Source: Halioglobus maricola (GTDB taxonomy: Bacteria > Pseudomonadota > Gammaproteobacteria > Pseudomonadales > Halieaceae). From it: a stretch of 64,000 nt of DNA. The translations under genes and the position numbers were made by a program. The DNA is taken from the NCBI RefSeq assembly GCF_009388985.1, contig NZ_CP036422.1, positions 4,230,501 through 4,294,500 of the forward strand, read 5' to 3'. The notes beneath the pieces are model-generated. The model did not search any database, was not told the origin of the DNA, and saw only the letters and a list, made by a program, of their open reading frames with translations. This document shows, in pieces, positions 8,083 through 16,469 of this stretch (positions within the stretch are counted from its first letter, which is position 1; each line of letters starts with the position of its first letter).

Positions 8083-8721
8083 ATGCCCCCTAAAAAATCT
8101 CAACGGCGTCAGCAAATTCTGGAAGCACTGGCCCAGATGCTGGAAGCCAATCCGGGCAACCGGATAACCACCGCGGGCCTGGCCAAAGAAGTCGGTGTGT
8201 CCGAGGCCGCTCTCTATAGACACTTCCCCAGCAAATCAAAAATGTTCGAGGGACTGATAGAGTTCATCGAAGACACCTTGTTCAGCAGGATCAACCTGAT
8301 CCTCAACGAAGAGGCCACTGCAGCGGTTCGATGTGAAAAAATGATCGTTCTGCTGCTCGCGTTCACAGAGCGCAACCCAGGCATTACCCGAATCCTGACC
8401 GGCGACGCGCTCGCCGGTGAAACCGAGCGCCTGCATATCCGCGTCGCTCAATTATTCGATCGGTTTGAAACACAGCTGCGCCAGGTAATCCGCGAAGCTG
8501 AGATGCGCGAGGGTTTGCGGCCGAGTATCCCTCTCACTGCAGCGGCCAACTTGATGATGGCCACAGCCGAAGGCCGGATCTCCCAGTACGTTCGTTCAGG
8601 CTTCAAGCGTGCGCCAACAGAGGGCTGGAAAGCCCAATGGGATTTATTGATAGAGGGGTTTTTCCGCGAGGCTGTGAGCCAGCCCATTCCAGGGCAAAGC
8701 AGCAACCTGGCCCATTCCTGA
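8083..8721 (+). CDS. slmA: Nucleoid occlusion factor SlmA (TetR family)
   Basis: DNA-bound inhibitor of FtsZ ring assembly over the nucleoid. 212 residues, with an N-terminal TetR helix-turn-helix at about 28-48 (ITTAGLAKEVGVSEAALYRH) directly followed by FPSKSKMFEGLIEFIE, a segment typical of SlmA. The C-terminal helical domain includes LTGDALAGE and ends beyond the usual SlmA C-terminus by a short Ser/Gln tail. Context near coaBC and pyrE fits slmA. A generic TetR regulator is less likely. Confidence 0.9.
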   Translation: MPPKKSQRRQQILEALAQMLEANPGNRITTAGLAKEVGVSEAALYRHFPSKSKMFEGLIEFIEDTLFSRINLILNEEATAAVRCEKMIVLLLAFTERNPGITRILTGDALAGETERLHIRVAQLFDRFETQLRQVIREAEMREGLRPSIPLTAAANLMMATAEGRISQYVRSGFKRAPTEGWKAQWDLLIEGFFREAVSQPIPGQSSNLAHS

Positions 8722-8730
8722 TACGGTCAG

Positions 8731-9411
8731 CTAGCTGCCCAGGTCGCCGTATTTGTCTTCTTTCTTGACTGATTGCTGGCGACGAAACTCCACGAGATCA
8801 AGCAACATGGTGAAACGGTCCACATCCGCGGTATAGGACGCGTTCACGGCATCAATTTCCTTCTCCCGGTCCACGATGGCACGCTCTGTTACCGCAATTT
8901 CGCTCTGCAAGTCCTCGATTGCGCGCAGCCGCTGGTCATCCACCTGGTGGCCCAACCGCTCCATCTCTGCGGCCTGAGTCTGGTAGTTTTCTATCTGTTG
9001 CTTTAGCGAGCGCTTGTTGCCCTTGAGAATGCTTACCCTGATGCGCAGGTCCATCAGGGCCCTTTCGCGCGCAGCCTCGATATCCTCGATCGTAGAGTAA
9101 CGCAGCATCAGCGACTGATCCCACTCGCGCAAGCGCTGCTCTTCCTTCTTGGCCCGGGCAGCTTGCCACTCCTCGGCATCCGCCCGTTTTTGCTCTTCCG
9201 GCGTCAATTCCCGCGGCACGACCCCGATGACAACGCCCTTGCGACTGAGGATTTCATAGCCTTTCTTGACGTGCTCCGGTGGCACATGATCGTCCACCAC
9301 CGTATTGCCCTGATCGTTTTTATAGCGATAGAGTTTCGATGCCTGCGCCGATGGCGCAAGCACTAATGCGGACAACAATGTCCCGATAGTAAGATATTCC
9401 GTTATCTTCAT
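8731..9411 (-). CDS. Secreted coiled-coil protein with DUF4124-type domain
   Basis: 226 residues from ATG 9411, chosen because MKITEYLTIGTLLSALVLA...AQA is then a clean signal peptide cleaved near residue 24. An upstream ATG (9438) overlaps the pyrE stop as ATGA and would add nine residues, so translational coupling to pyrE is an alternative. After the signal comes a DUF4124-like module (KLYRYKNDQGNTVVDD...). A long, highly charged alpha-helical region (about 70-215) then looks like a coiled coil. Periplasmic; function unknown. Same strand and directly downstream of pyrE. Confidence 0.75.
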   Translation of the reverse strand: MKITEYLTIGTLLSALVLAPSAQASKLYRYKNDQGNTVVDDHVPPEHVKKGYEILSRKGVVIGVVPRELTPEEQKRADAEEWQAARAKKEEQRLREWDQSLMLRYSTIEDIEAARERALMDLRIRVSILKGNKRSLKQQIENYQTQAAEMERLGHQVDDQRLRAIEDLQSEIAVTERAIVDREKEIDAVNASYTADVDRFTMLLDLVEFRRQQSVKKEDKYGDLGS

Positions 9412-9434
9412 GGGGCCAATATAAGGCTTTAGGA

Positions 9435-10091
9435 TCATGCGCTACAAGCTGATACGCCATATTGGCTGCGATATTTCTTCATCGCCTCCAGCGCCTCAGC
9501 ACGGTCTCCGCGCGCTTCGAGATAGTCGATAATATGCCCCATCTGGACAATACCCATAACTGGGATGCCGTACGCCTGCTCCAGCTCCTGAATCGCCGAC
9601 TGTTCACCCTTGCCCCGCTCCTGACGGTCGAGACCGATCGCAACACCGGCCAGCGACGCTCCCGCTGACTCAATCATGGCAATGACCTCTCGCACTGCCG
9701 TACCGGCAGTAATAACATCGTCGATCACCAGCACGCGGCCCTCGAGCGGAGCCCCTACAAGTACGCCACCCTCACCGTGATTCTTGGCTTCCTTGCGATT
9801 GTAGGCAAAAGGCACATCCATACCATGTTCATCAGCCAACGCGACTGCCGTTACTGCCGCCAGCGGAATGCCCTTATAGGCGGGCCCTAGCAGAACATCA
9901 AACTCGATACCCGAAGCGACGATCCGACGGGCGTAGCAGCGCCCCAGTGCGGCGAGCGCCCGGCCACTGGCAAAAGCCCCGGCATTAAAGAAATAGGGGC
10001 TAATGCGCCCTGATTTGAGGGTAAATTCGCCGAACTTAAGGACTTCATAGTCCTGGGCGAGCTCGATGAACTCTTTCTGGTAAGCCTCCAT
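9435..10091 (-). CDS. pyrE: Orotate phosphoribosyltransferase
   Basis: Joins orotate to PRPP to make OMP in pyrimidine synthesis. 218 residues. It contains LKSGRISPYFFNAG near the N-terminus, the flexible-loop sequence FAYNRKEAKNHGEGG, and the PRPP-binding motif VLVIDDVITAGTAVRE at about residues 120-135. AGAGGAG lies 12 bases before ATG 10091. It diverges from the Crc-like gene, the same pairing seen in pseudomonads, and is separate from rph, so the rph-pyrE attenuation known in E. coli cannot operate in that form here. Confidence 0.97.
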   Translation of the reverse strand: MEAYQKEFIELAQDYEVLKFGEFTLKSGRISPYFFNAGAFASGRALAALGRCYARRIVASGIEFDVLLGPAYKGIPLAAVTAVALADEHGMDVPFAYNRKEAKNHGEGGVLVGAPLEGRVLVIDDVITAGTAVREVIAMIESAGASLAGVAIGLDRQERGKGEQSAIQELEQAYGIPVMGIVQMGHIIDYLEARGDRAEALEAMKKYRSQYGVSACSA

Positions 10092-10365
10092 GGGGCTGAA
10101 AACTCCTCTGGTGATGTCGGGCGCACCGCTGTTTCCGCGGGCGATTCCCTCTTTGTATTCGCCTGATTCCCGGCTAGAATGCTGCCATTAGTTAATGACC
10201 GCGAGTCCGGCGCTAGAACCGGTATAGTAATAAGCAATGGCGGTCATAACGATAGTCTGTTGCAATCGAATATTGCATAGTGAATAGTTCTCGTTCATCA
10301 CATCTCTCTGTGATGGCAAGGGCTAGGTATCATACACCCTCATAATTAAAGGGACCAAGCAAGCA
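10092..10365. promoter_or_regulatory. Divergent pyrE/crc control region with two dyads
   Basis: 274 bases without a gene. An 8-bp inverted repeat, ATGACCGC (10195-10202) and GCGGTCAT (10240-10247), lies upstream of pyrE. A tight hairpin, CATCACA (10296-10302) / TGTGATG (10309-10315) with a TCTCTC loop, lies before the Crc-like gene. A -10-like TATCAT sits at about 10327-10332. These look like operators or leader RNA structure, but promoter calls here are weak. Confidence 0.4.
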
Positions 10366-11130
10366 ATGAGGATCATCAGTTTCAGCGCCGACGGCATCAA
10401 GAATGCCGCCGACAAGGGTTTCTACGACTGGCTGAAAGAGCAGGACGCCGACTTTGTCTGCATCCAGGACCTGCAGTGCTCCGAATACGACCTGCAAGAC
10501 AACCTCTACTTCCCTGAAGAGTACAACCCGTACTTCTTCGATGATATCGATGGCAAGGCCAACGGTGTCGCCCTGTATTGTCGCCAACTACCCAAGGCCA
10601 TCATGACCGGCCTTGGCTTCGCTGACTTTGATATGGAAGGACGCTACATCCAGGCGGACTACGAGAACATCAGCGTGGGTTGTATCCTGGCCCCACAGGC
10701 AGAACCCGGCAACGAAGAGCAGCTGGCTCGCAAGAATGAGTTTTTCTCGTTGCTGGGCAACCATCTGCAGAAAGTGCGCAACAAGCGCCGCGAATTCATC
10801 ATCTGCGGCAACTGGAATATCGCCCACACCCCCGGTGATGTCCAGGACACGGAGAGCAACAGCACCGTCCCCGGCTTCCTGGCCGAAGAGCGCCAGTGGA
10901 TCAATAACCTGCTGGATGAAGGCTACGTGGACGCTTTTCGCGAGATCAACTCGGACCTCGACGAATTCAGCTGGTGGCCGGGCGGCGACCGCTCAAACAA
11001 CGGCTGGCGCACCGACTTTCACATCATCTCCAAGGGGCTGCAGTTCTCGGTCGACTACGGCGCCATCTACAAGAGCAAGGAATTTTCCAGCCATGCTCCG
11101 GTAATCATGGATTACGACATCGAGCTGTAA
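10366..11130 (+). CDS. crc: Crc-like protein (degenerate exonuclease III fold)
   Basis: 254 residues of the exonuclease/endonuclease/phosphatase fold. In Pseudomonas, Crc acts with Hfq to repress translation of catabolic mRNAs and has no nuclease activity. Compared with E. coli ExoIII, key positions differ: SFNING is SFSADG, LQET is IQDL, GDMN is GNWN, SDHAP is SSHAP, and the tyrosine loop is replaced. FSWWP, GWR-D and HAP remain, as in Crc. Position divergent to pyrE supports Crc. It is quite divergent, so a separate paralogous function cannot be excluded, and automatic pipelines may call it exodeoxyribonuclease III. Confidence 0.75.
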   Translation: MRIISFSADGIKNAADKGFYDWLKEQDADFVCIQDLQCSEYDLQDNLYFPEEYNPYFFDDIDGKANGVALYCRQLPKAIMTGLGFADFDMEGRYIQADYENISVGCILAPQAEPGNEEQLARKNEFFSLLGNHLQKVRNKRREFIICGNWNIAHTPGDVQDTESNSTVPGFLAEERQWINNLLDEGYVDAFREINSDLDEFSWWPGGDRSNNGWRTDFHIISKGLQFSVDYGAIYKSKEFSSHAPVIMDYDIEL

Positions 11131-11162
11131 AACCGGCAACTAGCCCCAACCAAACCTGGGAT

Positions 11163-11882
11163 TTACCCGGCGAGAGCAGCCTTCTGCAGGCTTATCAGCT
11201 CCTGAATGCCGGAACTGGCAAGATCCAGCATCGCATTGAGCTCATCGCGAGCAAAAGGAGCCCCCTCGGCGGTGCCCTGTACCTCGATAAAGCCGCCGTC
11301 CTCACCCATGATGACATTCATGTCAGTATCGGCCGCCGAGTCTTCCGGGTAATCCAGGTCCAGGACTGGCACGCCCTGATAGACCCCCACCGAGACCGAA
11401 CCGATCATCTGCTTCAGCGGGTCCGTGGTGATGATTTTCTCACGCTGCAGGTAGTTGATCGCATCGACCAGAGCAACACAGGCACCGGTAATAGAGGCGG
11501 TGCGGGTGCCACCATCAGCCTGAATCACATCACAATCGATATTAATGGTGTTTTCACCCAGCTTTTTCATGTCGACCGCCGCGCGCAGGGAGCGACCTAT
11601 CAGCCGCTGGATCTCGACGGTGCGTCCGCCCTGCTTGCCACGGGCTGCTTCGCGGCCCATGCGGCTGCCGGTAGAGCGCGGAAGCATGCCGTATTCGGCG
11701 GTGACCCAACCCTGGCCCTGGCCGCGGAGAAAGCGGGGGACGCCCTGCTCCACCGACGCGGTGCAGATGACGCGGGTTTTGCCAAAGCTCACCAACACCG
11801 AACCCTCGGCATGGCAGGTGAAGTTGCGCGTAATTTCGATATCGCGAAGTTGGTTAGGCTGGCGGCCGCTGGGACGTTGCAT
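11163..11882 (-). CDS. rph: Ribonuclease PH
   Basis: Phosphorolytic 3'-5' exoribonuclease that trims tRNA precursors and takes part in RNA turnover. 239 residues, full length. It begins MQRPSGRQPNQLRDIEIT and contains GWVTAEYGMLPRST, the RNase PH signature, then IDCDVIQADGGTRTASITGA, the phosphate and catalytic region. The C-terminal part is complete, unlike the truncated rph of E. coli K-12. AAGGAG lies 8 bases before ATG 11882. It diverges from yicC. Confidence 0.97.
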   Translation of the reverse strand: MQRPSGRQPNQLRDIEITRNFTCHAEGSVLVSFGKTRVICTASVEQGVPRFLRGQGQGWVTAEYGMLPRSTGSRMGREAARGKQGGRTVEIQRLIGRSLRAAVDMKKLGENTINIDCDVIQADGGTRTASITGACVALVDAINYLQREKIITTDPLKQMIGSVSVGVYQGVPVLDLDYPEDSAADTDMNVIMGEDGGFIEVQGTAEGAPFARDELNAMLDLASSGIQELISLQKAALAG

Positions 11883-12007
11883 GGAGTAACTCCTTAAAAT
11901 TGAGGCGCCAAGTATACGCCTGCCGGCACCCCGTAAGCACTCTTTGGTGAACAGGGATTGGCAAGCTGCTACAATTTCTGGCCACCGCAGATAGCGAGGA
12001 AAACCCT
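11883..12007. promoter_or_regulatory. Divergent rph/yicC promoter region
   Basis: 125 bases between divergent genes. A -10-like TATACT on the minus strand (plus 11911-11916) would serve rph; TACAAT at 11970-11975 would serve yicC. Neither has a convincing -35 at 17 bases. The yicC -10 context (ACAATTTCTGG) resembles that of the rpoZ promoter (ATAATTTCTGG). Confidence 0.45.
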
Positions 12008-12877
12008 TTGGCCAAGATTCACAGCATGACGGCCTTCGCCCGGGAAAGCAGCAACGCCGACCACAGCATCGTGACGGTCGAATTGCGCTCCGTGAACCAC
12101 CGATACCTGGACTGCAGCTTCAAGTTGCCAGACGCGCTTCGCGCGCTGGAACCCAGGTTCCGCGAACTGGCCGGCAAGAAACTCGCCCGGGGTAAACTGG
12201 ACTGTCTGATGCGGATACAGGCGGGAGCGGAGCGCAATAGCACTCTGGACATCAATCAAGAGCAACTCAGCGCACTGATGGATGCCACCAGTCTCGTCAC
12301 CGGCAAATTGGAGACTCGCGCACCAACCGCGCTGGAGATCCTCCAGTTTCCGGGCATTTGCTCCGCTGAGGAGCAATCCGAGGAAGCCCTGCACAAGGCC
12401 GCCCTGGACATTTTCGGTGCTGCCCTTGGCACGCTCGCAGAGAGTCGCCAGCGTGAGGGCGAGAAACTGGCCGCCATGATCCAGGAACGAATCACTGCAG
12501 TAGAAGGCGAGGTGACCGTCACTCGCTCTCTGGTCCCGGAGTTACAAAAGGCCCAACGTGACCGCATTCTCACCCGCATCGACGACCTCGGCGTAGAGGT
12601 GGAACAGGGCAGGCTGGAACAGGAACTGGTCTACCTGGCGCAGAAGTCGGATGTCGACGAGGAATTGGACCGACTCGACGCACACGTTGAAGAAGTGCGT
12701 CGCACGCTCAAGAAAGGCGGCCCCTGTGGCCGGCGCCTCGACTTCCTGATGCAGGAGCTCAATCGCGAGGCAAACACGCTTTCATCCAAGTCTACGTCCA
12801 GCTCTACCACCCAGAACGCCGTGGAACTCAAGGTTCTGATCGAGCAAATGCGTGAGCAGATCCAGAATATTGAATAG
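12008..12877 (+). CDS. yicC: YicC family endoribonuclease-like protein
   Basis: 289 residues. Members of this family are linked to stationary-phase survival, and E. coli YicC has been reported to be an RNA endonuclease. The N-terminus HSMTAFARESS and the segment VELRSVNHRYLDCSFKLP are family hallmarks. The C-terminal DUF1732 region contains CGRRLDFLMQELNREANTL. The start is TTG 12008, supported by AGCGAGGA seven bases upstream; the next ATG (12026) would remove conserved residues. Directly upstream of gmk. Confidence 0.93.
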   Translation: MAKIHSMTAFARESSNADHSIVTVELRSVNHRYLDCSFKLPDALRALEPRFRELAGKKLARGKLDCLMRIQAGAERNSTLDINQEQLSALMDATSLVTGKLETRAPTALEILQFPGICSAEEQSEEALHKAALDIFGAALGTLAESRQREGEKLAAMIQERITAVEGEVTVTRSLVPELQKAQRDRILTRIDDLGVEVEQGRLEQELVYLAQKSDVDEELDRLDAHVEEVRRTLKKGGPCGRRLDFLMQELNREANTLSSKSTSSSTTQNAVELKVLIEQMREQIQNIE

Positions 12878-12899
12878 GCCCAACCATGAGAGAGCAGAA

Positions 12900-13517
12900 A
12901 TGAGCCACAAAGGTACCCTCTACACCGTATCGGCGCCCTCCGGCGCCGGTAAAACGAGCCTTGTCTCGGCTCTAATCAAAAATACCGACAAGCTGTGCGT
13001 CTCAGTCTCACATACCACTCGCGAGCAGCGTCAGGGCGAAACCGATGGTGTGAACTATCACTTTGTCAGCGAGCAGGATTTTCTCGACATGCTGGAACGC
13101 ACCGAATTCCTGGAGCACGCCAGGGTCTTCGGCAATCTGTACGGCACCTCACAGCTATGGGTAGAAGAGCAGCTGGAGAAAGGTATCGACGTGATTCTGG
13201 AGATCGACTGGCAAGGCGCACAACAGGTCAAGCGCCAGTTGCCGGCCACCCTGTCGATTTTTATCCTGCCACCTTCGCGGCTGGCACTGCTGCAGCGCCT
13301 GACCGCCAGGGGCCAGGACGACGCAGCAGTGATCGACGGCCGCATGGCCGAAGCCGTGGAGGAAATGTCGCACTATATCGAGAGCGATTATCTGGTGATC
13401 AACGACAACTTTGACCAGGCTCTGGAAGAGTTGCGCTCGGTAATCACCTGCCAGCGCATGTCTACAGACCGCCAGCGTCAGATCCACATGGCATTACTGG
13501 ACGAACTGCTGTCCTGA
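12900..13517 (+). CDS. gmk: Guanylate kinase
   Basis: Phosphorylates GMP to GDP with ATP, linking guanine salvage to GTP and (p)ppGpp pools. 205 residues from ATG 12900; upstream in-frame codons overlap yicC and add non-homologous sequence. The P-loop SAPSGAGKTS is at about residues 11-20 and the GMP-binding signature SHTTREQRQGETDGVNYHF follows. Downstream come rpoZ and spoT, the usual gmk-rpoZ-spoT cluster, although rpoZ has its own promoter here. Confidence 0.97.
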   Translation: MSHKGTLYTVSAPSGAGKTSLVSALIKNTDKLCVSVSHTTREQRQGETDGVNYHFVSEQDFLDMLERTEFLEHARVFGNLYGTSQLWVEEQLEKGIDVILEIDWQGAQQVKRQLPATLSIFILPPSRLALLQRLTARGQDDAAVIDGRMAEAVEEMSHYIESDYLVINDNFDQALEELRSVITCQRMSTDRQRQIHMALLDELLS

Positions 13518-13534
13518 ACCTGCAAAATTCCCGC

Positions 13535-13563
13535 TTGGGTGAACGGCCTTAGCAAGGTATAAT
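13535..13563 (+). promoter_or_regulatory. Sigma-70 promoter of rpoZ-spoT
   Basis: TTGGGT (13535-13540), a 17-base spacer, then a perfect TATAAT (13558-13563), 47 bases before the rpoZ start and just after gmk. Good match to the vegetative consensus. Confidence 0.8.
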
Positions 13564-13609
13564 TTCTGGTTCCTTTTTAATCAATCTCTTAACACAGGAA
13601 ATCCCAGTA

Positions 13610-13876
13610 ATGGCACGCGTTACCGTTGAAGACTGCCTGGAAAATGTAGCCAACCGCTTTGAGCTGGTCATGGTTGCCAGCAAGCGATCCCGCCAGATCG
13701 CCACGGGCGGCAAAGACCCCCTGGTAGAAGAAGAATCTGACAAGCCCACCGTTATCGCCCTGCGCGAAATCGCTGAAGGCCTGGTCACCCCGGACATCCT
13801 CACTCGTGAAGACGAGCTGGAAGCCGAGGAAGAGTTGGCTGAAGTGATGATGGAAGCCGCTGCTGCTCCCCAGTAA
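13610..13876 (+). CDS. rpoZ: DNA-directed RNA polymerase subunit omega
   Basis: 88 residues, usual length. It begins MARVTVEDCLENVANRFELVM and contains ASKRSRQIATGG, both typical of omega. The subunit clamps the beta' C-terminus and forms part of one ppGpp-binding site on RNA polymerase, which fits its position upstream of spoT. The C-terminus is rich in Glu and Ala. Ribosome binding site AGGAAA precedes ATG 13610. Confidence 0.97.
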   Translation: MARVTVEDCLENVANRFELVMVASKRSRQIATGGKDPLVEEESDKPTVIALREIAEGLVTPDILTREDELEAEEELAEVMMEAAAAPQ

Positions 13877-13912
13877 ACCCAGCTCCAATCGAGGGCATTC
13901 CTGCAAAAACCC

Positions 13913-16033
13913 ATGGCCACGCAGACCCTGAATGCCCTCGAAACCACGCTCCACAGTTACCTCACCCCGGAGCAAACCAATAGCGTAATCCGCGCATACT
14001 ACTTCGCCGAGCAGGCCCATTTCGGGCAGATGCGGCGCAGTGGCGACCCCTACATCACCCACCCTCTCGCTGTCGCCCGCATCCTGGCGGACATGCACAT
14101 GGACCATCAAAGCCTGATGGCCGCCATGTTGCACGACGTGATCGAGGACACGGGCATACCCAAATCTGCCATCGGCGACCAGTTCGGCACCGATGTTGCG
14201 GAACTGGTGGACGGGGTGAGCAAGCTCACCCAGATGGAATTCGAATCGCTGGAAGAAAAGCAGGCGGAGAACTTCCAGAAGATGGCCCTCGCCATGGCTC
14301 GGGATATCCGCGTCATCCTGGTAAAACTGGCCGACCGGCTTCACAACATGCGTACCCTGGGTGTACTGCAACCCGCCAAAGCGCGGCGCATCTCGCGTGA
14401 GACCCTGGATATCTATGCCCCAATCGCCATGCGATTGGGAATGAACAACGTCCGCATGGAATTTGAGGACCTGGGGTTCTCGGCCATGTACCCCATGCGC
14501 GCCACCCGCATTGACGCCGCCCTGCGCAACGCTCGCGGAAACCGCACTGAACTAGTAGATAAAATTCGCCACCAGATCGAGACCACGCTGGACCAGGAGA
14601 GTCACGAAGCGGAGGTCATCGGCCGCGAGAAACACCTGTACAGCATTTACAAGAAGATGAAATCGAAGCGGAAGTCCTTCGCTGAAATTATGGACGTGTA
14701 CGCCTTTCGAATCATCGTTGATTCGGTAGACACCTGCTACCGGGTGCTGGGCTGCGTGCACAGCCTGTACAAACCGGTACCTGGCGAATTCAAAGACTAT
14801 ATCGCGATACCCAAGGCCAATGGCTACCAGTCCTTGCATACCGTACTCATTGGCATGCACGGTGTGCCTATCGAAATCCAGATCCGCACCCGTGATATGG
14901 AAGACATGGCCAACAACGGCATCGCCGCACACTGGCTCTACAAGAGCGACGCACAATCTGCCAATGGCAGCCACGCCCGGGCCCGCGAGTGGGTGCAGGG
15001 CCTGCTGGAAATGCAGCAGCGTGCCGGTAACTCACTGGAATTTATCGAAAGCGTCAAGATCGATCTTTTCCCGGACGAAATCTACGTGTTCACCCCCAAG
15101 GGCCGGATCATGGAAATGCCCCGCGGGGCGACCGCTGTGGACTTCGCCTATGCGGTACACACCGACGTGGGCAACAGCTGTGTCGCCTGCCGCATCAACC
15201 GGCGCCTCGCGCCTCTGTCAGAACCACTGGCAAGTGGCCAAACCGTGGAAATTCTGACCGCACCAGGCGCAAGCCCGAACCCATCGTGGTTCAACTACGC
15301 CGTCACCGCCAAAGCGCGTACCAATATTCGACACTACCTCAAACACCAGACGCGCGAAGACTCCGTCTCTCTGGGCCAGCGCCTCCTCGAGCGCGCCATG
15401 TCCACCCTGGACAGCAGCCTGGAATCCGTACCTGAGGACGAACTACAGGAATTCCTCACCGCCAATAACTACCCGGCTCTTGCGGACTTGTTGGAGGATA
15501 TTGCGCGGGGCCAGCGCCTGCCGGCCATCACGGCACAGCAGATACTCGGGGTGGCAGCGCCCGAGCACGAGCCAAGCAGAGAAGATGCCCAACCCGTCGC
15601 CATTCGCGGCACCGAAGGTTTCATGTTGTCTTACGCCAAGTGCTGCCATCCGATTCCAGGCGATCCCATCGAGGGCTATCTCAGCTCTGAAAAAGGGGTA
15701 GTGGTTCACCGCGAGCGCTGTAATAATCTGGCAGAAATGCGCGAAACGACGGACCGTCTGGTCGCACTGCGCTGGGACGAGCAAGTTGAGGGCGAATTCG
15801 CCGTCGAGTTGCGAATCGAAGTAGAGAACCGCCGCGGTATGATTGCGGTGATCGCTACTCGTATCAACGCCATGGGCGTCAACATCGAAAAAATCGCCAC
15901 CGAGGACAAAGATTACCAGTTCACCTACGTGGATCTGGAAGTCATGGTAGAAAACCGCGTCCACCTGGCACGTATTATGAAACGCCTGCGCGCCGTCAGC
16001 TCGGTGCGCAAAGTGACCCGGGTCAAAAACTGA
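13913..16033 (+). CDS. spoT: Bifunctional (p)ppGpp synthetase/hydrolase SpoT
   Basis: 706 residues controlling the stringent-response alarmone. Domains in order: HD hydrolase with H50 and HD at 74-75 (MLHDVIEDT), intact; synthetase with KMKSKRKSFAEIMDVYAFR and GYQSLHT; TGS (DEIYVFTPKGRIMEMPRG); a conserved-cysteine region (YAKCCHP, about 578); and a C-terminal ACT domain. The synthetase charge motif is E-F-K-D at residues 292-295, whereas SpoT/Rel proteins usually have R-x-K-D and RelA has E-x-D-D, an unusual hybrid. Located rpoZ-spoT-ridA, ATG 13913. Confidence 0.95.
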   Translation: MATQTLNALETTLHSYLTPEQTNSVIRAYYFAEQAHFGQMRRSGDPYITHPLAVARILADMHMDHQSLMAAMLHDVIEDTGIPKSAIGDQFGTDVAELVDGVSKLTQMEFESLEEKQAENFQKMALAMARDIRVILVKLADRLHNMRTLGVLQPAKARRISRETLDIYAPIAMRLGMNNVRMEFEDLGFSAMYPMRATRIDAALRNARGNRTELVDKIRHQIETTLDQESHEAEVIGREKHLYSIYKKMKSKRKSFAEIMDVYAFRIIVDSVDTCYRVLGCVHSLYKPVPGEFKDYIAIPKANGYQSLHTVLIGMHGVPIEIQIRTRDMEDMANNGIAAHWLYKSDAQSANGSHARAREWVQGLLEMQQRAGNSLEFIESVKIDLFPDEIYVFTPKGRIMEMPRGATAVDFAYAVHTDVGNSCVACRINRRLAPLSEPLASGQTVEILTAPGASPNPSWFNYAVTAKARTNIRHYLKHQTREDSVSLGQRLLERAMSTLDSSLESVPEDELQEFLTANNYPALADLLEDIARGQRLPAITAQQILGVAAPEHEPSREDAQPVAIRGTEGFMLSYAKCCHPIPGDPIEGYLSSEKGVVVHRERCNNLAEMRETTDRLVALRWDEQVEGEFAVELRIEVENRRGMIAVIATRINAMGVNIEKIATEDKDYQFTYVDLEVMVENRVHLARIMKRLRAVSSVRKVTRVKN

Positions 16034-16082
16034 CCCGGGCAGAGTCCCAGAAGGACCCGGCAATACCCCAAAGGAGAAAGCA

Positions 16083-16466
16083 TTGACCAATCGCGCCGTC
16101 ATCTCAACCCCCGATGCCCCAGAGGCAATAGGCCCCTACTCACAGGCCATCAAGGTGGGAAACACCGTGTGGATTTCCGGCCAGATTCCCCTGGTACCCG
16201 GTTCAATGGAACTGGTTGATGGCGACATTACCGCCCAGGCCAGACAGGTGTTCGAGAACCTGAAAGCTATCGCCGATGCCGCCGGCGGCACGCTCAATAA
16301 CGCCGTTAAGATAAACATCTCACTGACCGATCTCGGCGACTTTGCAGCGGTCAACGAGGTCATGGCCAGCTATTTTGACGCGCCCTACCCCGCTCGCGCC
16401 TGTGTTCAGGTCGCCGCGTTACCCAAGGCGGTCAGTATCGAAGTCGAGGCCATTCTCTCGGTCTAA
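16083..16466 (+). CDS. ridA: RidA family 2-iminobutanoate/2-iminopropanoate deaminase
   Basis: Hydrolyses reactive enamine/imine intermediates released by PLP enzymes such as threonine dehydratase. 127 residues, usual length. It contains AIGPYSQAIKVGNTVWISGQIPL, the RidA signature, and PARACVQVAALPKA, which includes the catalytic-site arginine, then IEVEAIL. The start is TTG 16083, supported by AAGGAG about seven bases upstream. Encoded 49 bases after spoT and 3 bases before oxyR, so probably part of one transcript. Confidence 0.95.
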   Translation: MTNRAVISTPDAPEAIGPYSQAIKVGNTVWISGQIPLVPGSMELVDGDITAQARQVFENLKAIADAAGGTLNNAVKINISLTDLGDFAAVNEVMASYFDAPYPARACVQVAALPKAVSIEVEAILSV

Positions 16467-16469
16467 GCC

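Noticed and set aside
10974..11897. 307-codon plus-strand frame across the 3' end of crc and all of rph
   Set aside because: It is antisense to rph, in another frame of crc, has no family match, and is explained by codon bias of the real genes.
13589..14371. 260-codon open frame on the minus strand opposite rpoZ and spoT
   Set aside because: It lies antisense to two clearly conserved genes and has no recognisable protein features; high GC produces such frames.
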